DNA of 64,000 bases from Annulohypoxylon bovei var. microspora (taxonomy: Eukaryota > Ascomycota > Sordariomycetes > Xylariales > Hypoxylaceae), in contig MU405255.1 in assembly GCA_022836615.1 (NCBI GenBank), positions 124,001 through 188,000 on the forward strand, in the 5' to 3' direction. Below the pieces are notes generated by a model. That model made no database searches and was not told the origin of the DNA. It worked only from the letters and a program-made list of their open reading frames with translations. Positions 1-11,900 of this stretch are shown one piece after another. The position numbers and the translations under genes are program-made. Positions within the stretch are counted from its first letter, which is position 1. The number at the start of each line of letters is the position of its first letter.

Positions 1-699
1 TTCCGATCATGTAGCTGGTTGTTGATTACATTCAGGGGTGGCCAACCCCTGTTTTTGTTAGACAGGTAGTACCACGCAGCAAACAAAGCACAGGACAATA
101 CAATGATTTGAATGTGATTGTTATTCAGGGGAGAGGCACGTTTCCCCGCCATTTGTGAGGCTGCTTCTTCCCAGCTCGTTCTATATCCAGTCCGACGTTA
201 TCGGAAAAGTCCCCCCGATATAATAAACACAGAGATGGGTTGCCTAACCAAGCGATTATGCTCGCGTATTCCAGCCCCGGAGACACCCGAGAAATCTCAG
301 GCACACATGTCTCAATTCCGCCCGGCCCCGAAAATGCAGATAAAATTAAGACGATCAAAACGCCTAACCCAATGCAGATCTCTCCAAACCTGGGATGAAG
401 GTCCGTGAACGGAAGGGGAAAACAATGCGGTCCGTCTAATAGTGGTGGTCTAATGAAAATCCCGTTATATCTTTGCGAGGCTGTTCAAGTCCAGTTGTCC
501 AATGGGATGCCAATGCGGTATATCTAATGCTTTCGTTTGTAAATGAAGTTCGTTAAATCGACGTGATGAATGATGCGCGCGAAAAAGACAATTCTACAGC
601 CGCCAGTGCGGTTATACAAATGCTGTGTTGGGTATCTCGGAAAAGAAACAAAGGACTGCTCGGCACTCCTCGCGCTTCAGACTTTCGTTCTTCGTTCAT
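1..699. other. Gene-free left edge
   Basis: No open frame here has coding character, and no tRNA or transposon ends are visible. The right part lies just downstream of the small minus-strand gene that ends at 700, so its 3' untranslated region and polyadenylation site probably fall here. Confidence 0.5.
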
Positions 700-1361
700 C
701 TAGTGTTTACTCTGCTCGTGAACCCCCGACGTACCAGTCGGATTCGTGTGGTGGCGATGATGCTGATGCTGATGCTGATGCTGATGATGTTGATGGTGGT
801 GGTGTTGCTGTTGTTGATGATGATGATGTTGTTGCTGCTGCTGCTGCGAATATGAATTGTGTTGTCGCACCTAGGTTAGTCTAGTTAGCACGATGCCCTA
901 CACTGCGTTCTTATACAACAACGGTTAATAAATAGTTTTATAAAGCGTACCCTTTGGCGACCTCGCCGCTCCTCTTCAACAGGGAAGCTAACCGACTTCC
1001 TCCCCTCCTCGTACCACGCACTCAGGCTCTTGCCACCAAACATCAGGTCGTCATCGTCTATTACTATCGGCTCCAGCCAACCCTGTTTCTGAAGCTCTAC
1101 TTCTCGCGCGTTTGTATCAGGCAAATAGTATTGCAGAGTATCGTCGGCGGTAGGGTGTGACGCCGTGGTAGTTGTAGTAACCATCTTGAGAGGTGACGGT
1201 TTATGCGCCTGCGAGGTTGCAAGCTTGTCTGAAGATTTACTGAGAGAGGATGGATGTGGCGAACGCGGTTGCGAGTGTGGCGACCTGCGACTATGTTGCG
1301 ACGCTGGTCTACTTCGTGATTTTCTGCTGTCGTCAGATACGCACGAATTACGTCGCGACAT
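700..1361 (-). CDS. Small Ser/Arg-rich hypothetical protein with a His/Gln-rich C-terminal tail
   Basis: This is a two-exon model. Exon 1 is 1361-951, the intron is 950-871 (donor GTACGC, branch-like GCTAACT, acceptor CCTAG), and exon 2 is 870-700. The intron is phase 0 and the product is 193 residues. Residues 1-60 are rich in Ser, Arg and Pro and look disordered. A more ordered acidic core follows (about 85-130, with IDDDDLMFGG, then GKSLSAWYEEGR). The spliced tail is almost only His and Gln over about 35 residues and accounts for the GATGCT/GTT microsatellite on the plus strand. Without splicing the frame ends in an unremarkable tail at 885. I do not recognise a named family. The compositional match of the spliced exon supports the model, but function is unknown. 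Confidence 0.6.
735..846. repeat. Trinucleotide/hexanucleotide microsatellite (GATGCT / GTT / CTG)
   Basis: On the plus strand there are runs of GATGCT, GGTGGT, GATGAT and CTGCTG. On the minus strand they read as in-frame CAG, CAA, CAT and CAC codons, giving the His/Gln tail of the gene at 700-1361. Length variation between strains is likely. Confidence 0.8.
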
Positions 1362-4300
1362 GAGCGATGACGGCTAAAACGTAAGGTCGCGAGAGAAAAG
1401 ATGCTCGGAGCGCGTTCAAACGTATACACAATAGCTGGAGCGTGTAGAGCTAACGGGATTGACGATTTATCTTCTTCTAAAAATGGCAGGAAAAAAGACG
1501 TATGTAATCCTCCGTGTAAATCGTGTAAATCGTGATAGTGTCAATGTTTATCGCAAAACTGAAGGAGGGCTGCACCAGGCTGCCTTGTATTTCCAAATCC
1601 CCCGCCGTTCCTAGAGCGGGATGTCTAGCCTGTAACTCTGGGGTGACAGGTGGGTAAAGGGGACAAGAATAGACTCGGGAGGAAGGGGGAAGAGGTAATA
1701 ATAAATAAAAGCCACGAAGGGGCGCGGACTAGCACGAAGTGTCCAGGATGTTGTAAGCCGTAATAGGAGTAATAATAATATTAACAAATTGTTGGGGGGC
1801 TGGCTGAAAAAAAAGGAGAGAGAAACGGTACCATCAACGCGGGGATTTCCGGAATAGGAAATCCAACACTGTCAAAACGGTTTAATATATTGCCGTGTAA
1901 GACGGTTTCCAAATGGAGATGATCTTGTTTAAATGTATTAATGCCAAATTGTTTTCGGTTATAGTTAGACGTGATCGTTGGGAATACATTTATTTATTGA
2001 TGGAATGATATAGGTAAGTTTAAGTAAGAGCCCTGCTCGGGTCTTATGAAGGTGAGAGCAGATGAAAACTGCAAAATTAAGAATTAAGACTTTTCAACTT
2101 GATCCTTGCGACGACATGTGGGATCTACGACGCTTTATCGAAAAAAAAGCAAAAAAATCTTTGACAATTAGGTTGGCCGGGCTGATGGAAGATGAATGAT
2201 ATAACGACTAATACCTATCGATGGATGGCTTTTACCTGAGCTAATCCTTACTACTACCTAGTATGTCCTGTGGCGGTATTTCAAGTAGGAAGTTATGTCA
2301 TGCTTCTTAATAAAACCTTGGAAGCTTGGTAGGTATTGAAGCTATTTCTAAACATCTCACGCAGGTATGATGAAATGGCTGATCTTAATGGTACCTTGGT
2401 ACGAATTTAGTACTTAAAGGATTTTCAATCGTCAATCTTTTTCTACTTCTTTTTATTTGCCTTCGCAACTTCATTATCGGATTACGATTATCCTTGTAGC
2501 TTTATACCCTACTTGCCTACTAGGTAATACATACATGATATAACAGATCCCGAAGTCCGTTAAGGTAACGTCTAAGTATGCACATAAGAATGGCGAGAAA
2601 ACACCGTAATATGTACGATACCACAAATTCGACAACTAGAAAAGGGAGGAAGAAAAGACAAGGGAAAACGGAGAATAAACTACACAATCGATTATGACAT
2701 GCGGCCTCAACTCGGTCTATCTTACACATTCATCAGCCTATAACATGGGTTTACTTCTCCGACCGGCTAAGCAGGTTGGTCTGCTTGTCAGATTTGCTAC
2801 CTAGCAGCCTAGGTGGTATACACAAAGTCGCGGCCGCAATTCAAACCGTCTGTCCTTATTGGGGAAGCCAGCAAGCAGACCGTAAGCAGCCGGTCGCGTC
2901 TGGACCGGCCGAGACGGTTCTTTCTGGCCGAGCTGTAAATCAATCAGCCATCGACGAGCTAATCATCAGCGATCGGTATTTACTTAACCTTTACCGTTTA
3001 TGAACTCCGATGAACCAGTGAGCTTCAGCTTCGTGGTAGCTAGGAGCTAGGGACGTATCTACCAGGTCACCTAGGTATGTATGTAGATATTACATTTTAA
3101 GCCTCGCCCGAGTCCCTACGTATTATGTGTGGGTTGCATTTGACAGATCCCCCGAAGCTTTTTCGGCCTAGGCCCTTTCCTCCTTATTCGTCCAAGTGCT
3201 TGTTGTACATCCTTGTAGATACAGACATGGCGACGTGTAATGAGAGATGTTTATTATCTTGACCGACTCTCTTACATGCCTAGCAGCTGAGTGATATCGA
3301 TCAGAATTGGGTTACAGAAAGCAGCAACGCGTGTCGAGTGTCACACATACACGGACTAGATATATTAACATGTTCAGCAGTAAGTGTACGCCCGCGCGCT
3401 AGGGCCTACAGGTGGCTCGCTCTCGAGCTGCCAGGCAAGTCAGGCTGCCAGTGCGACCCCGACCATCTACTGATCTTCTCCGGGGTAAGTACCGGGGTCA
3501 ACGGGGTCAAAGTAAGCAGATACGATATACGTACATCAATATGTTCAAGGCCATCTCACTCCGCTTCCGTTAATCGATGCTATTGGCTTTAGGGGTGTGC
3601 CCTTCGCTTATCGTTGTCCTCCTGCCAAATAAGATCAGCTTGATATTGCCCCTCGTTCCGCATCACGAACAAGCTAGACTAGGTAGCTAAGGTCTGGGAG
3701 TTTGACTCTACATAATCCGATCCCTACATACCTAGGTAGGACCTAAGTATGTACTTAGAGGTTGCCCGAGAGGTAGCCCGAGAGGCATAACAAATATCGG
3801 TTCCTAAAACCTCCGAGCTCGCCCCCTGCTCGCCCTAATTGCGAGCTGCTGCTTCTGAGTGGTGAACCTGGACCTGGACACCGAAGCTGCGAAGATGTCA
3901 AAATTTAACGTATCCATCCAGACTGACAAGGTTACAATTGGAGGGGTAGTTCGTCAGGGCTGATCGGGCTCATCATCCCACATTAGCGGCGATCTTTGCA
4001 CATGCCCGCCCGCGAAACACAGGAGCATCACCTTTCTCGACGGCCGTATCTACAACCATCTCCCTAGGCAGGTACTGTATCAGACGGGCACTAATCTAGA
4101 TTACAAGCCTCCCAATAGGCAACCACGTATGTACAGTATGTACAGCGCATGGAGGGCGATGTGTACATACCTGTGTATGTAATATGTAGGCACTCCGTAT
4201 TCCATGTGTTCTCGTGTAATAAGTGAAGCGGCAAAGCCTTGCTGGTCTACCTAGTAAACCTCGGGTTACCAATCTGGTCTTGACGGAGAACTTGACAAGC

Positions 4301-6577
4301 ATATGCCCCCCCTGTTCACTTGTAAATGCAAATGCTAAAAAAACACACTCCGTAAAGATAAAATACCTGGGTAGGGAGTTCACGGTGGGATTTGGCGGGA
4401 TGTTTCGTCAAGTGTCGCAAGAAATATGACCGACATCTATTCAATTAGAGTCTAATGATTCCAGTAATATACCATGATAAGTCATGGATGCGGGATTCCA
4501 AGGTCAACTGATCGACGGCTAACTTGTTAGCACCCGGGTTGAGGCTGTCCTGGGATCAGATCTTGTGGCACACCACCGCCTTGACGTATATCATGTGCCG
4601 GACTGACGGTTGGTTCGATCCCCCTCCCCCGTCACATTTTAAATTATTGGTCTCCAGTGTAACCAAACCGTTTCTTTGAAGTTTACACCGGAACAGCACG
4701 GGATGAAGAAATAAACGGATATGCCTACCATCTCGGGAATCTAGAATTCTGTGATTGAATATATTTTTTTCATGGGGAAGTGTTTTTCAACACGTCTTCA
4801 TAATTCCCCATACTACAGGGCAGACTTTGTGGTTTATTTCGTCATAGCGGGCCCGGCCGAGCTGCCAAGTTGCATCCATCCCGGCGCCATAGGGTACGAC
4901 ATTGATGAGCATCTCCCGATTCGATGCCCACCATATTCGCTGAGTCGGCTCGGTGGGCTTGAGGTATAGTATATAACATAATACGTCAGGCTCGTGACAA
5001 GCAAGAAGACTAGGAATTTCTAGGTATTCTTCAATCAGAATAGCACTTGACCCCGCTTGTCCTTGTCCCTATATCCATGGATGTGTCAACGTTCCTTGGC
5101 CGCATTGAGACATGTGGTCCTAACTTGGAACGTATTGTCGCCATACCTTTTTTTTTACCTTCATTGACGTCATCAGCCCAACACATTGCCAGGGGTGTCT
5201 GTGGGGCCCCGTATGTGTGAAGACGTTGAATGTCTTTAAAGCAATTTAATTATTGATATTGTTTTTACCGTTACTGCAAAACGGAGTAGTTCCTTCAATT
5301 ACGACATTGCTTAATCGTATTTACAGTTATTCTAATCCAATCAGTATGTTCGACTTGTTAGGTATTTTTCACTTCCTAGGTACTCAGACTTGCCAACAGC
5401 TTCCAATTGCTAAAAATGTCTTTTTGGATCTTCTAGAAACCTATCATCTTTACGCTTTAAACACTGAATCACTGTCATACATAGACCGGGATATAGTTTA
5501 GTGATCAGTTCAACGACACATGCAAAGATTTGGACGTCATGAATTCGAGCTTATAGCGGAAGTATACCTAACTAAAGACATGTGGGATCTGAGAGAGGGC
5601 TGTGAGAAGCACAGGTTTTCCCTTCGTCTACATATATATGAGATAAACTCTCAAGGTGGTTGTCATTTTCTCATATATACCTGGATACTCTCTATGATTT
5701 ATATCATTACTATCTATCAATAGTTCATGTTCTAAACGTCGTATATACTCTCATCTTATTCGCTAGAACAATTTGAACTACCGGATCGAAATCGTAGAAA
5801 TGGGTTATATATTTGTGAGGTTAAGCATATAATAGTCCGATGAATTCACAATATAGGATCACTGTTACGATCTATGATCTGAGGTGTAGCTACTGAGCGT
5901 GTTGAGAGAATAGTTTCTTGTCCTTTTTAGAATCATGGGTAACATGATGGTAATAGTACATTGAAGCTCATGCTAAGTAAATACCTAGGTATATTCATAG
6001 AACACCACAGAAAATAGATTGAAGGTTTAACAGTACCTATATAGCGACGATGGCCTTGCGGCTATGATGCAGCTGTCATGTTTAATATAATTGGCCATTC
6101 CCAATTGCCTACCTAGGTAAGGAGGTGTATAGATTGGTTCAAAGCACATGTCAAAAGGGGGGTGCGCGTTTACATGTGATGGAGTGGTTTATAATATTGT
6201 TAATATAATTGGTTAAACGAGGGAGAAGGAGAAGCGCATTATGTTACCCTATTTAGTACCACATTCGACGAATAGCGATACGTCATTGTCGCATTGGATC
6301 GCAACAGCTACTGCTAGGTAGTGCATGCAACGTTTATCTTTCCGGATACAGCACCACTCCCCCACAGCGCCGCTTCCCCACAACGCCGCTATGTATATCG
6401 AGAGAAGTAACCATTCTCAACCTTTAAAGAGCTCGAGGGTTTAGACGACCTGTTTAGTTCTTCGTTTCTCCTCTTACGAAAAGATTCGTAAAGAAACAGC
6501 CAGATTCATCGAGTCTCCATCACCTAGCTTTGGAGTTTTCTTAGTGAGCCAAGAAGAAACCCGAGATAATATGAACT
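1362..6577. other. 5.2-kb gene-free spacer
   Basis: Only short open frames without recognisable motifs are present on either strand. The segment contains copies of the dispersed palindrome TACCTAGGTA (3729, 5982, 6110) and related half sites. I saw no tRNA, rRNA or transposon ends. A short leader for the P450 gene is plausible in the last 100-200 bases. Confidence 0.5.
3729..3738. repeat. Dispersed intergenic palindrome TACCTAGGTA (first of at least 11 copies)
   Basis: Exact copies start at 3729, 5982, 6110, 19037, 21301, 24892, 25240, 29093, 31065, 53762 and 61703, all outside my gene models. Many one-mismatch or half-site versions (CCTAGGTAGG, GGTACCTA) surround them. Chance would give far fewer than one copy of a given 10-mer in 64 kb. 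Function is unknown. Confidence 0.8.
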
Positions 6578-8291
6578 ATGGCGTCCGTGAAAGAGACGCG
6601 TAAAATAGATTCGCTTCCGAGGAAGGCTAAACGACGTTATGTCATCGCGACCGCTATCACAGCTCTCCTAGGGGCAGTCTTTGTCGCCGACATTCTCTAC
6701 TTACGACCCGGGCCTCTGTTGGCGTCACAGAATGCCTTCGGGATGCTGCTAGTGTTAGCTGGTGCCTACACGCGTACGTCGTTTCGCGGAGAGCATCAAT
6801 ACTATGTAGAGATGGTGCGATCCGGGTGCGAGCCTGTTCCGTCGTTCCCGAATGATCTTCTCGGAGTGCGATTCCTCCTGGACACAGCACGGCAGATCAA
6901 GGCGAACACGTTGCTCGTGGGATGGACTCGACTCTTCGGAACGCTCGGGCACACGTTCAAGCACCGAATGTTTCCGAACCCGGGAGTCATTATCGCGACA
7001 GATGAGCCCGAAAACGTCCGCGCCGTGCTCTCCGCCCAGTTCGACGATTGGGATATCCCGCGGATGCGAATCCGTGCTTTCCTCCCTGTCCTCGGCCACC
7101 ACTCCATTTTCACCACCAACGGCGACGCCTGGAGGCACGCGAGGGCAACTCTGCGACCTGCCTTCGTACGTGACCAAGTCGCCGACCTACGGTGTCTCGA
7201 TCGCCACATCGCGAGACTAATCACCCACATCCCGCGTGACGGCCAGCCTTTCGATTTACAGGCTATTTTTTCCATGTTAACGACCGACACGATCTCGGAC
7301 TTCATGTTTGGAAGCTCGACGGACTTGCTAGGCAGCGCGCCCGAGGACGGCCTCCGATTCGGTCGTTGTTTCGACGTGTCCATGCAAAAAATCGCCAATC
7401 GGGCGAGGCTAGGTTGGTTAACGTTACTCCTCCCGGACCGCGAATTGGATGAATGCACTACGTTTATGAATGCGTACGTGGAGAAGTATATCGCGGAGGT
7501 AAAGGGGGAACAGGATGAGAAAAAGGGCAAGGATGGACAGGATGGTAAGCGGTATGTGTTTCTCAACGAACTACTCCAGACAGGCGAACCGGACGTAGTT
7601 ATTCGTGATCATCTCGTGAGCATCTTTACGGCCGGTCGAGATACTACTACCAGTGTATTATCCTATCTATTCTTCGAGCTCTCACGGCGACCAGACGTAG
7701 TAGCAGCTATTCGACGTGAGGTGGAAGATCTGGATTTGCGTGATACGAATCAGCTACCAGCGTGGGAAAGCCTGCGCAATATGAAGTACTTGAACTGGGC
7801 TATCAAGGAGGCCCTTAGGTTAAACCCCCCTGTGGCTACCAATGCGCGTGAGGCTGTCCGCGACACAATTATCCCGAGAGGCGGCGGATCCGACGGCAAG
7901 TCTCCCGTCCTCGTCACGAAGGGCACACTAATCCGATATTTCCCCTGGGCAATACATAGACGTCGGGATATCTATGGTATTGACGCTGATGAATTTCGCC
8001 CGGAGCGCTGGGAGACGCTTAGAACTACGTACGTTTGCAGATGAGATTTAATCATCAAACTCACCTACACGATCCTAATACTTTCGCAGTTACGAGTATG
8101 TCCCGTTTAACGCGGGACCGCGCATTTGCGTCGGACAGCAGTTCGCTCTGACGCAGATGGCGTTCGTCACGTTCCGGATACTCCAGGCTTTCAGGGAAAT
8201 CGAGCGGAAGGATGATAGGCCACCTATCCAAAAATTTGGAATAAATACCTCCATGCTGCATGGATGCTGGGTCAGCATGACGCCTGTATGA
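6578..8291 (+). CDS. Cytochrome P450, CYP52-like (alkane/fatty-acid hydroxylase type)
   Basis: This is a haem monooxygenase, probably anchored in the ER and acting with NADPH-P450 reductase. Exon 1 is 6578-8028, the intron is 8029-8089 (GTACGT, branch CCTAATAC, GCAG), and exon 2 is 8090-8291; the product is 550 residues. A membrane segment lies at about residues 21-43 and a second hydrophobic stretch near 50-65. The I-helix motif is AGRDTT (352-357), the K-helix ExxR is E411/R414, and FRPERW comes just before the intron. Exon 2 carries the haem loop FNAGPRICVGQQFAL with Cys497. The haem loop and the GCEPVPSFPND stretch after the membrane anchor resemble the CYP52 and related fungal clans that omega-hydroxylate alkanes or fatty acids. 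A basic, Gly/Lys-rich insert lies near 308-326. The exact subfamily and substrate cannot be told from sequence. Without splicing the haem cysteine would be lost, so the intron is well supported. Confidence 0.9.
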
Positions 8292-8920
8292 GACAGAGAC
8301 AGGTTAATTCATCCGAGATTGGCGAGGATAACAATCTATCAGGCGATATAAACTGATATCGACAGTGCCACTGGACCCTTTCGAGTTAACAGAGGACCTC
8401 CTAATCCAATTCACATCGCAGATCTAGGACGTGTGAGGTGTTATGAGAAATGCGTAAAGCATTAGAAATTTAAGAATTTAAATTTACAGGTTAACATGCG
8501 CTGGAACTGAAGGACTGATGGAATTGCTGGAGCGGTTCTTCCTTTTGAGGGAACTTTTCCTTTTAAATTCGTTTGGTGTGGTAGGTACCTACAGGTAGGC
8601 GCTTACCCCCTAAATATCTTAGGTAGATAGGTACCTAGATAGTACAATACCTAGGGACTTTACAGGGCACATCCATATGAATTAGGATACTGGAGGATCA
8701 GTCAAGCCTACTAGTTTACTCAAGCAGTATTTTCATTATTTTCATAACAAAATCATAATGAGTCGTATTCATAAAAGACACATGAAAGCACCATGCGCCA
8801 GGACCGCATCCTTGACGTTAGAATTGAAAGCAGGCGTTGATCTGTTCGTTACCTTTTCCCGCCGGACCAATGAACCCAATCCTTGACCATTCTTGCCCTC
8901 GCCACTCGGCAGGGTGACAA
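8292..8920. other. Convergent intergenic region (P450 / VPS13)
   Basis: This 629-base spacer separates the stop codons of two converging genes. It holds GGTACCTA/TAGGTACC half sites at about 8583-8655, typical of the dispersed motif. No gene is visible. Confidence 0.6.
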
Positions 8921-11900
8921 TTACTCCAGACCTCTGAACCTGCGATTAAACTCTTCGACGGCGATAGCTACCATTCGGTATAAGAAGGCGCGTTGACTCT
9001 CTTCGCCGACGGGGATAAACGGCCCATTGGTGCCGCCACGTAAGACAATGCTCAGGCCCGTGCGTTCTTTCGCGATTGTCTGCACGTCTTTGAGCGGGAT
9101 GTCCCATTCGGTAGTTAGTCTCCTACTCCTAATAAGAAGGATCCGACTGAACGTAACCATCACAACCATGTCTTCCCTGGGTAGCTCCAGATGTGCGATG
9201 TAGTTCTCGTTGAAATACTTGCCGTTGTCCACTTGCTTCAGCCAGGACTGCCCTAGAGCCTCTCGTTGGTTGTAAGGGCGTACGATACCATCCGAAGGCA
9301 CAAACCGCGTCAAGCGGACGCGATCTAGTTCAGATCCATCAAAGACAGTCGTGGTGTTGCGAATGCCCTCGGACACATTGGACGCGAGATCAAATACGCC
9401 AACGGCTGGCTTGGTCGCCAGGCCAATGAAGCCTTTCCCAACGCCTTTGAAGAACCCGACGGCGCCCTCCTGTTCTGCGCCTTCGAGCGGTTTCCGAGCG
9501 ACGCCACCAAGACCAGATGCGACCGATGTGAAGAAAGAGTTTGCACCTGCCGTAACACCAAATAAGGCATGCTTGGGTCGATTTCGGGCTCGCGTTATGC
9601 GCCGGCGATCTTGAAATTGCTTATCTAGAGTCGCAGCTGCCAAGCCCTTGCCAAAGCTGCCTGTGACCTTGGAAAAGGAGTCGGAGAATCCGTACACAGA
9701 CTTTTTAACAAAGCTAGCAGCCCCCTTCGCGATGCCGAGTCCAAGATCTTCGGGCTTGTCGGACATGATGAGACCCTGGTATGGCTCGTAGAAGACGTCG
9801 GTTATACCGCTGCTGATGCTGTTGAATAAGCCGACCGGATTGCCGAGGAAGTCGGCACTGCCGATAATCTTGTGGACCTGGTAAAGAACTTCTTGGCTGT
9901 AGTGATTCGAGATGTTCTGTGTTAGGACGGGAATGGAGACTCGAGCGTTCTCCAGCAGCAAAGCATTCAGACGAATCGGGGCATCGTTGACATTTCCGAT
10001 AGCCATGGTCATCACGTTGACGAAGAACATTATAGGATTGCGGGAAGACGTCTTATCCTCGACATTGACGCGCTCGGTGCGCATGAAGGATAGATCTAAT
10101 TGCATTGGCTGTATGTTGAGGAGTTCAAAGTAAATATCCTGGCCCGACTGTTCTTGCTTTGGCTCTGGAATATCCAGGCCTTCGTCGCAGAGTTTACCTT
10201 CGTTAGCCTCGGACCATGATGCGCCAGGGATCTTTGAGAAATCAAGCACGGCATAAATGAAGTCCTCGTCGAGGTCGACAGTCATCTGCTGGAGTAAGAC
10301 GGTAGCGTATTTGACATAAAGCACACCGTACGAGTCGTCCTTGACTCTCGTGACCATAATATGCAACGAAGGGTGCAGCTCGGTCTCCCGTGCTTGCTTG
10401 GGGACTACGCTAGGATAAAGTATCATGGGGAAGAGTCCGCCGTAAAGCTGGTTATCAACCTGGATCCATTTGATTGAGGTGCTGATCGTCTGGTATAAGG
10501 CCGATTCGCTATAGCGGAGGTTGATGTCTCTGAATGTGATGTACGCTAGCTCCTTGAGCTGCTGATTGATGAGCGAGATGCCGATGCCAGAAAGTCGCAA
10601 CTGTGCCTGGAATGTTGTATCGGTATCTTGGCTCTTTACTTCAAAGCCGCCAGCACTGCTGGTGCTTGAACCGGTCTGTGTCCTCTGACGGTATAAGCTC
10701 TTGCTTGGCTTGAAGTTAGATAATATGAGCGTCTGAGTTGGGCCATCGGCGGCGACGTTGATGTCGATGATTTTCTGTACGCCGGAACTGCTGAGGAATT
10801 TCATCGGGACTTGGTTGCCAATCTCTGCGAGCTTTACATGGCGCTCTTTGCCGGCACTGATGACTACTTCTTTGAACTTGGCGGCGGGGAAGTCCCAAGC
10901 ATAGGGCATGATGCTGCGCGGTGGTAGGCGATATCTAACCGGCCTCCACCCAGAGCGATCTTCCACGCCGTCCTCATCTACGTTCGGGTTTGCTTGGTAA
11001 AAGGTGAACTCCGTGTCACTTTCGTTTCGCATGGAGAACGGCCAATTCTTTGTCTCCATGCTGAGATGGAGGAAGATTGTCGCATCCTCCATGAGGACTT
11101 CAACCCTAATGAGCCGCTGTCGCTGGCCTGCCTTTGCAATCTTGATATGTATAGTCCCCAGATCCGATATGTTAATAGGTGATGTCCACTGGTCATCGAT
11201 TCCTGGAAACCTTAAAGCTATTTGCTTTGTTGCTGATCGCTGGAGCCAGTGGAGAGGCTGCAGAGCTCCCGATTTCAAAGTCATAGTTTTGGACGAAGTG
11301 GGCTCCCTGACAACGAGCTCCTCTCCGATCTTGTTATTCACCACGAAACGTGGTGCTAGACTGACAACCTTGGTCAACTTGTACTTGCCCTCGCCGGGCT
11401 CAACTGTTATACCGACGTGAATCTCGGAATCCTTCCTAGAAGACGGCAAGACAATTTCGGCCGTGCTTCCGATGGCGTCAAAACTTTGTGGTTTGCTCCA
11501 TTCTGATTCGCCTATTGTGAGAAGAGCCCGATTTCGCTGATCATCGTTGGAAAACGAAAACATGAAGGGTAATGCTTTCGGCCGCTCCTGATCTGAGGTG
11601 TCAGCTACAGCTGATTGACCCGCGGCTCTTTTTGGCTGCTGTAAGAACTGTTTGCCACGGATATTAACCTCTAAGCCGGTCTTGTTCAACACTACGTATG
11701 GGCTATAGACGGTGACCTTGAAAGCGCCGCCGCCATCTGGGATTTTAAAATAATGAAGCCTGAGATTTAGAGGGAGGTCCTCGACATCCTTGCATATTAA
11801 TTTATGCTCCTTTCGGAAGTCCTCTTGAGAACCGGGGTTGACGATGGCAAATTCGCTTGATTTGAATACGGTATCTTGCATGTCGACACTCAATAAGAGA

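Noticed and set aside
570..884. Plus-strand open frame with Asp/Ala repeats
   Set aside because: It is the shadow of the microsatellite; the minus-strand His/Gln reading joins a better gene model.
4560..4640. Possible tRNA because of GGTTCGATCC near 4611
   Set aside because: No matching A box, anticodon arm or acceptor stem could be folded around it.
2101..5600. Repeated string GACATGTGGGATCT at about 2113 and 5578
   Set aside because: A 14-base match is expected by chance in 64 kb and the flanks are unrelated.
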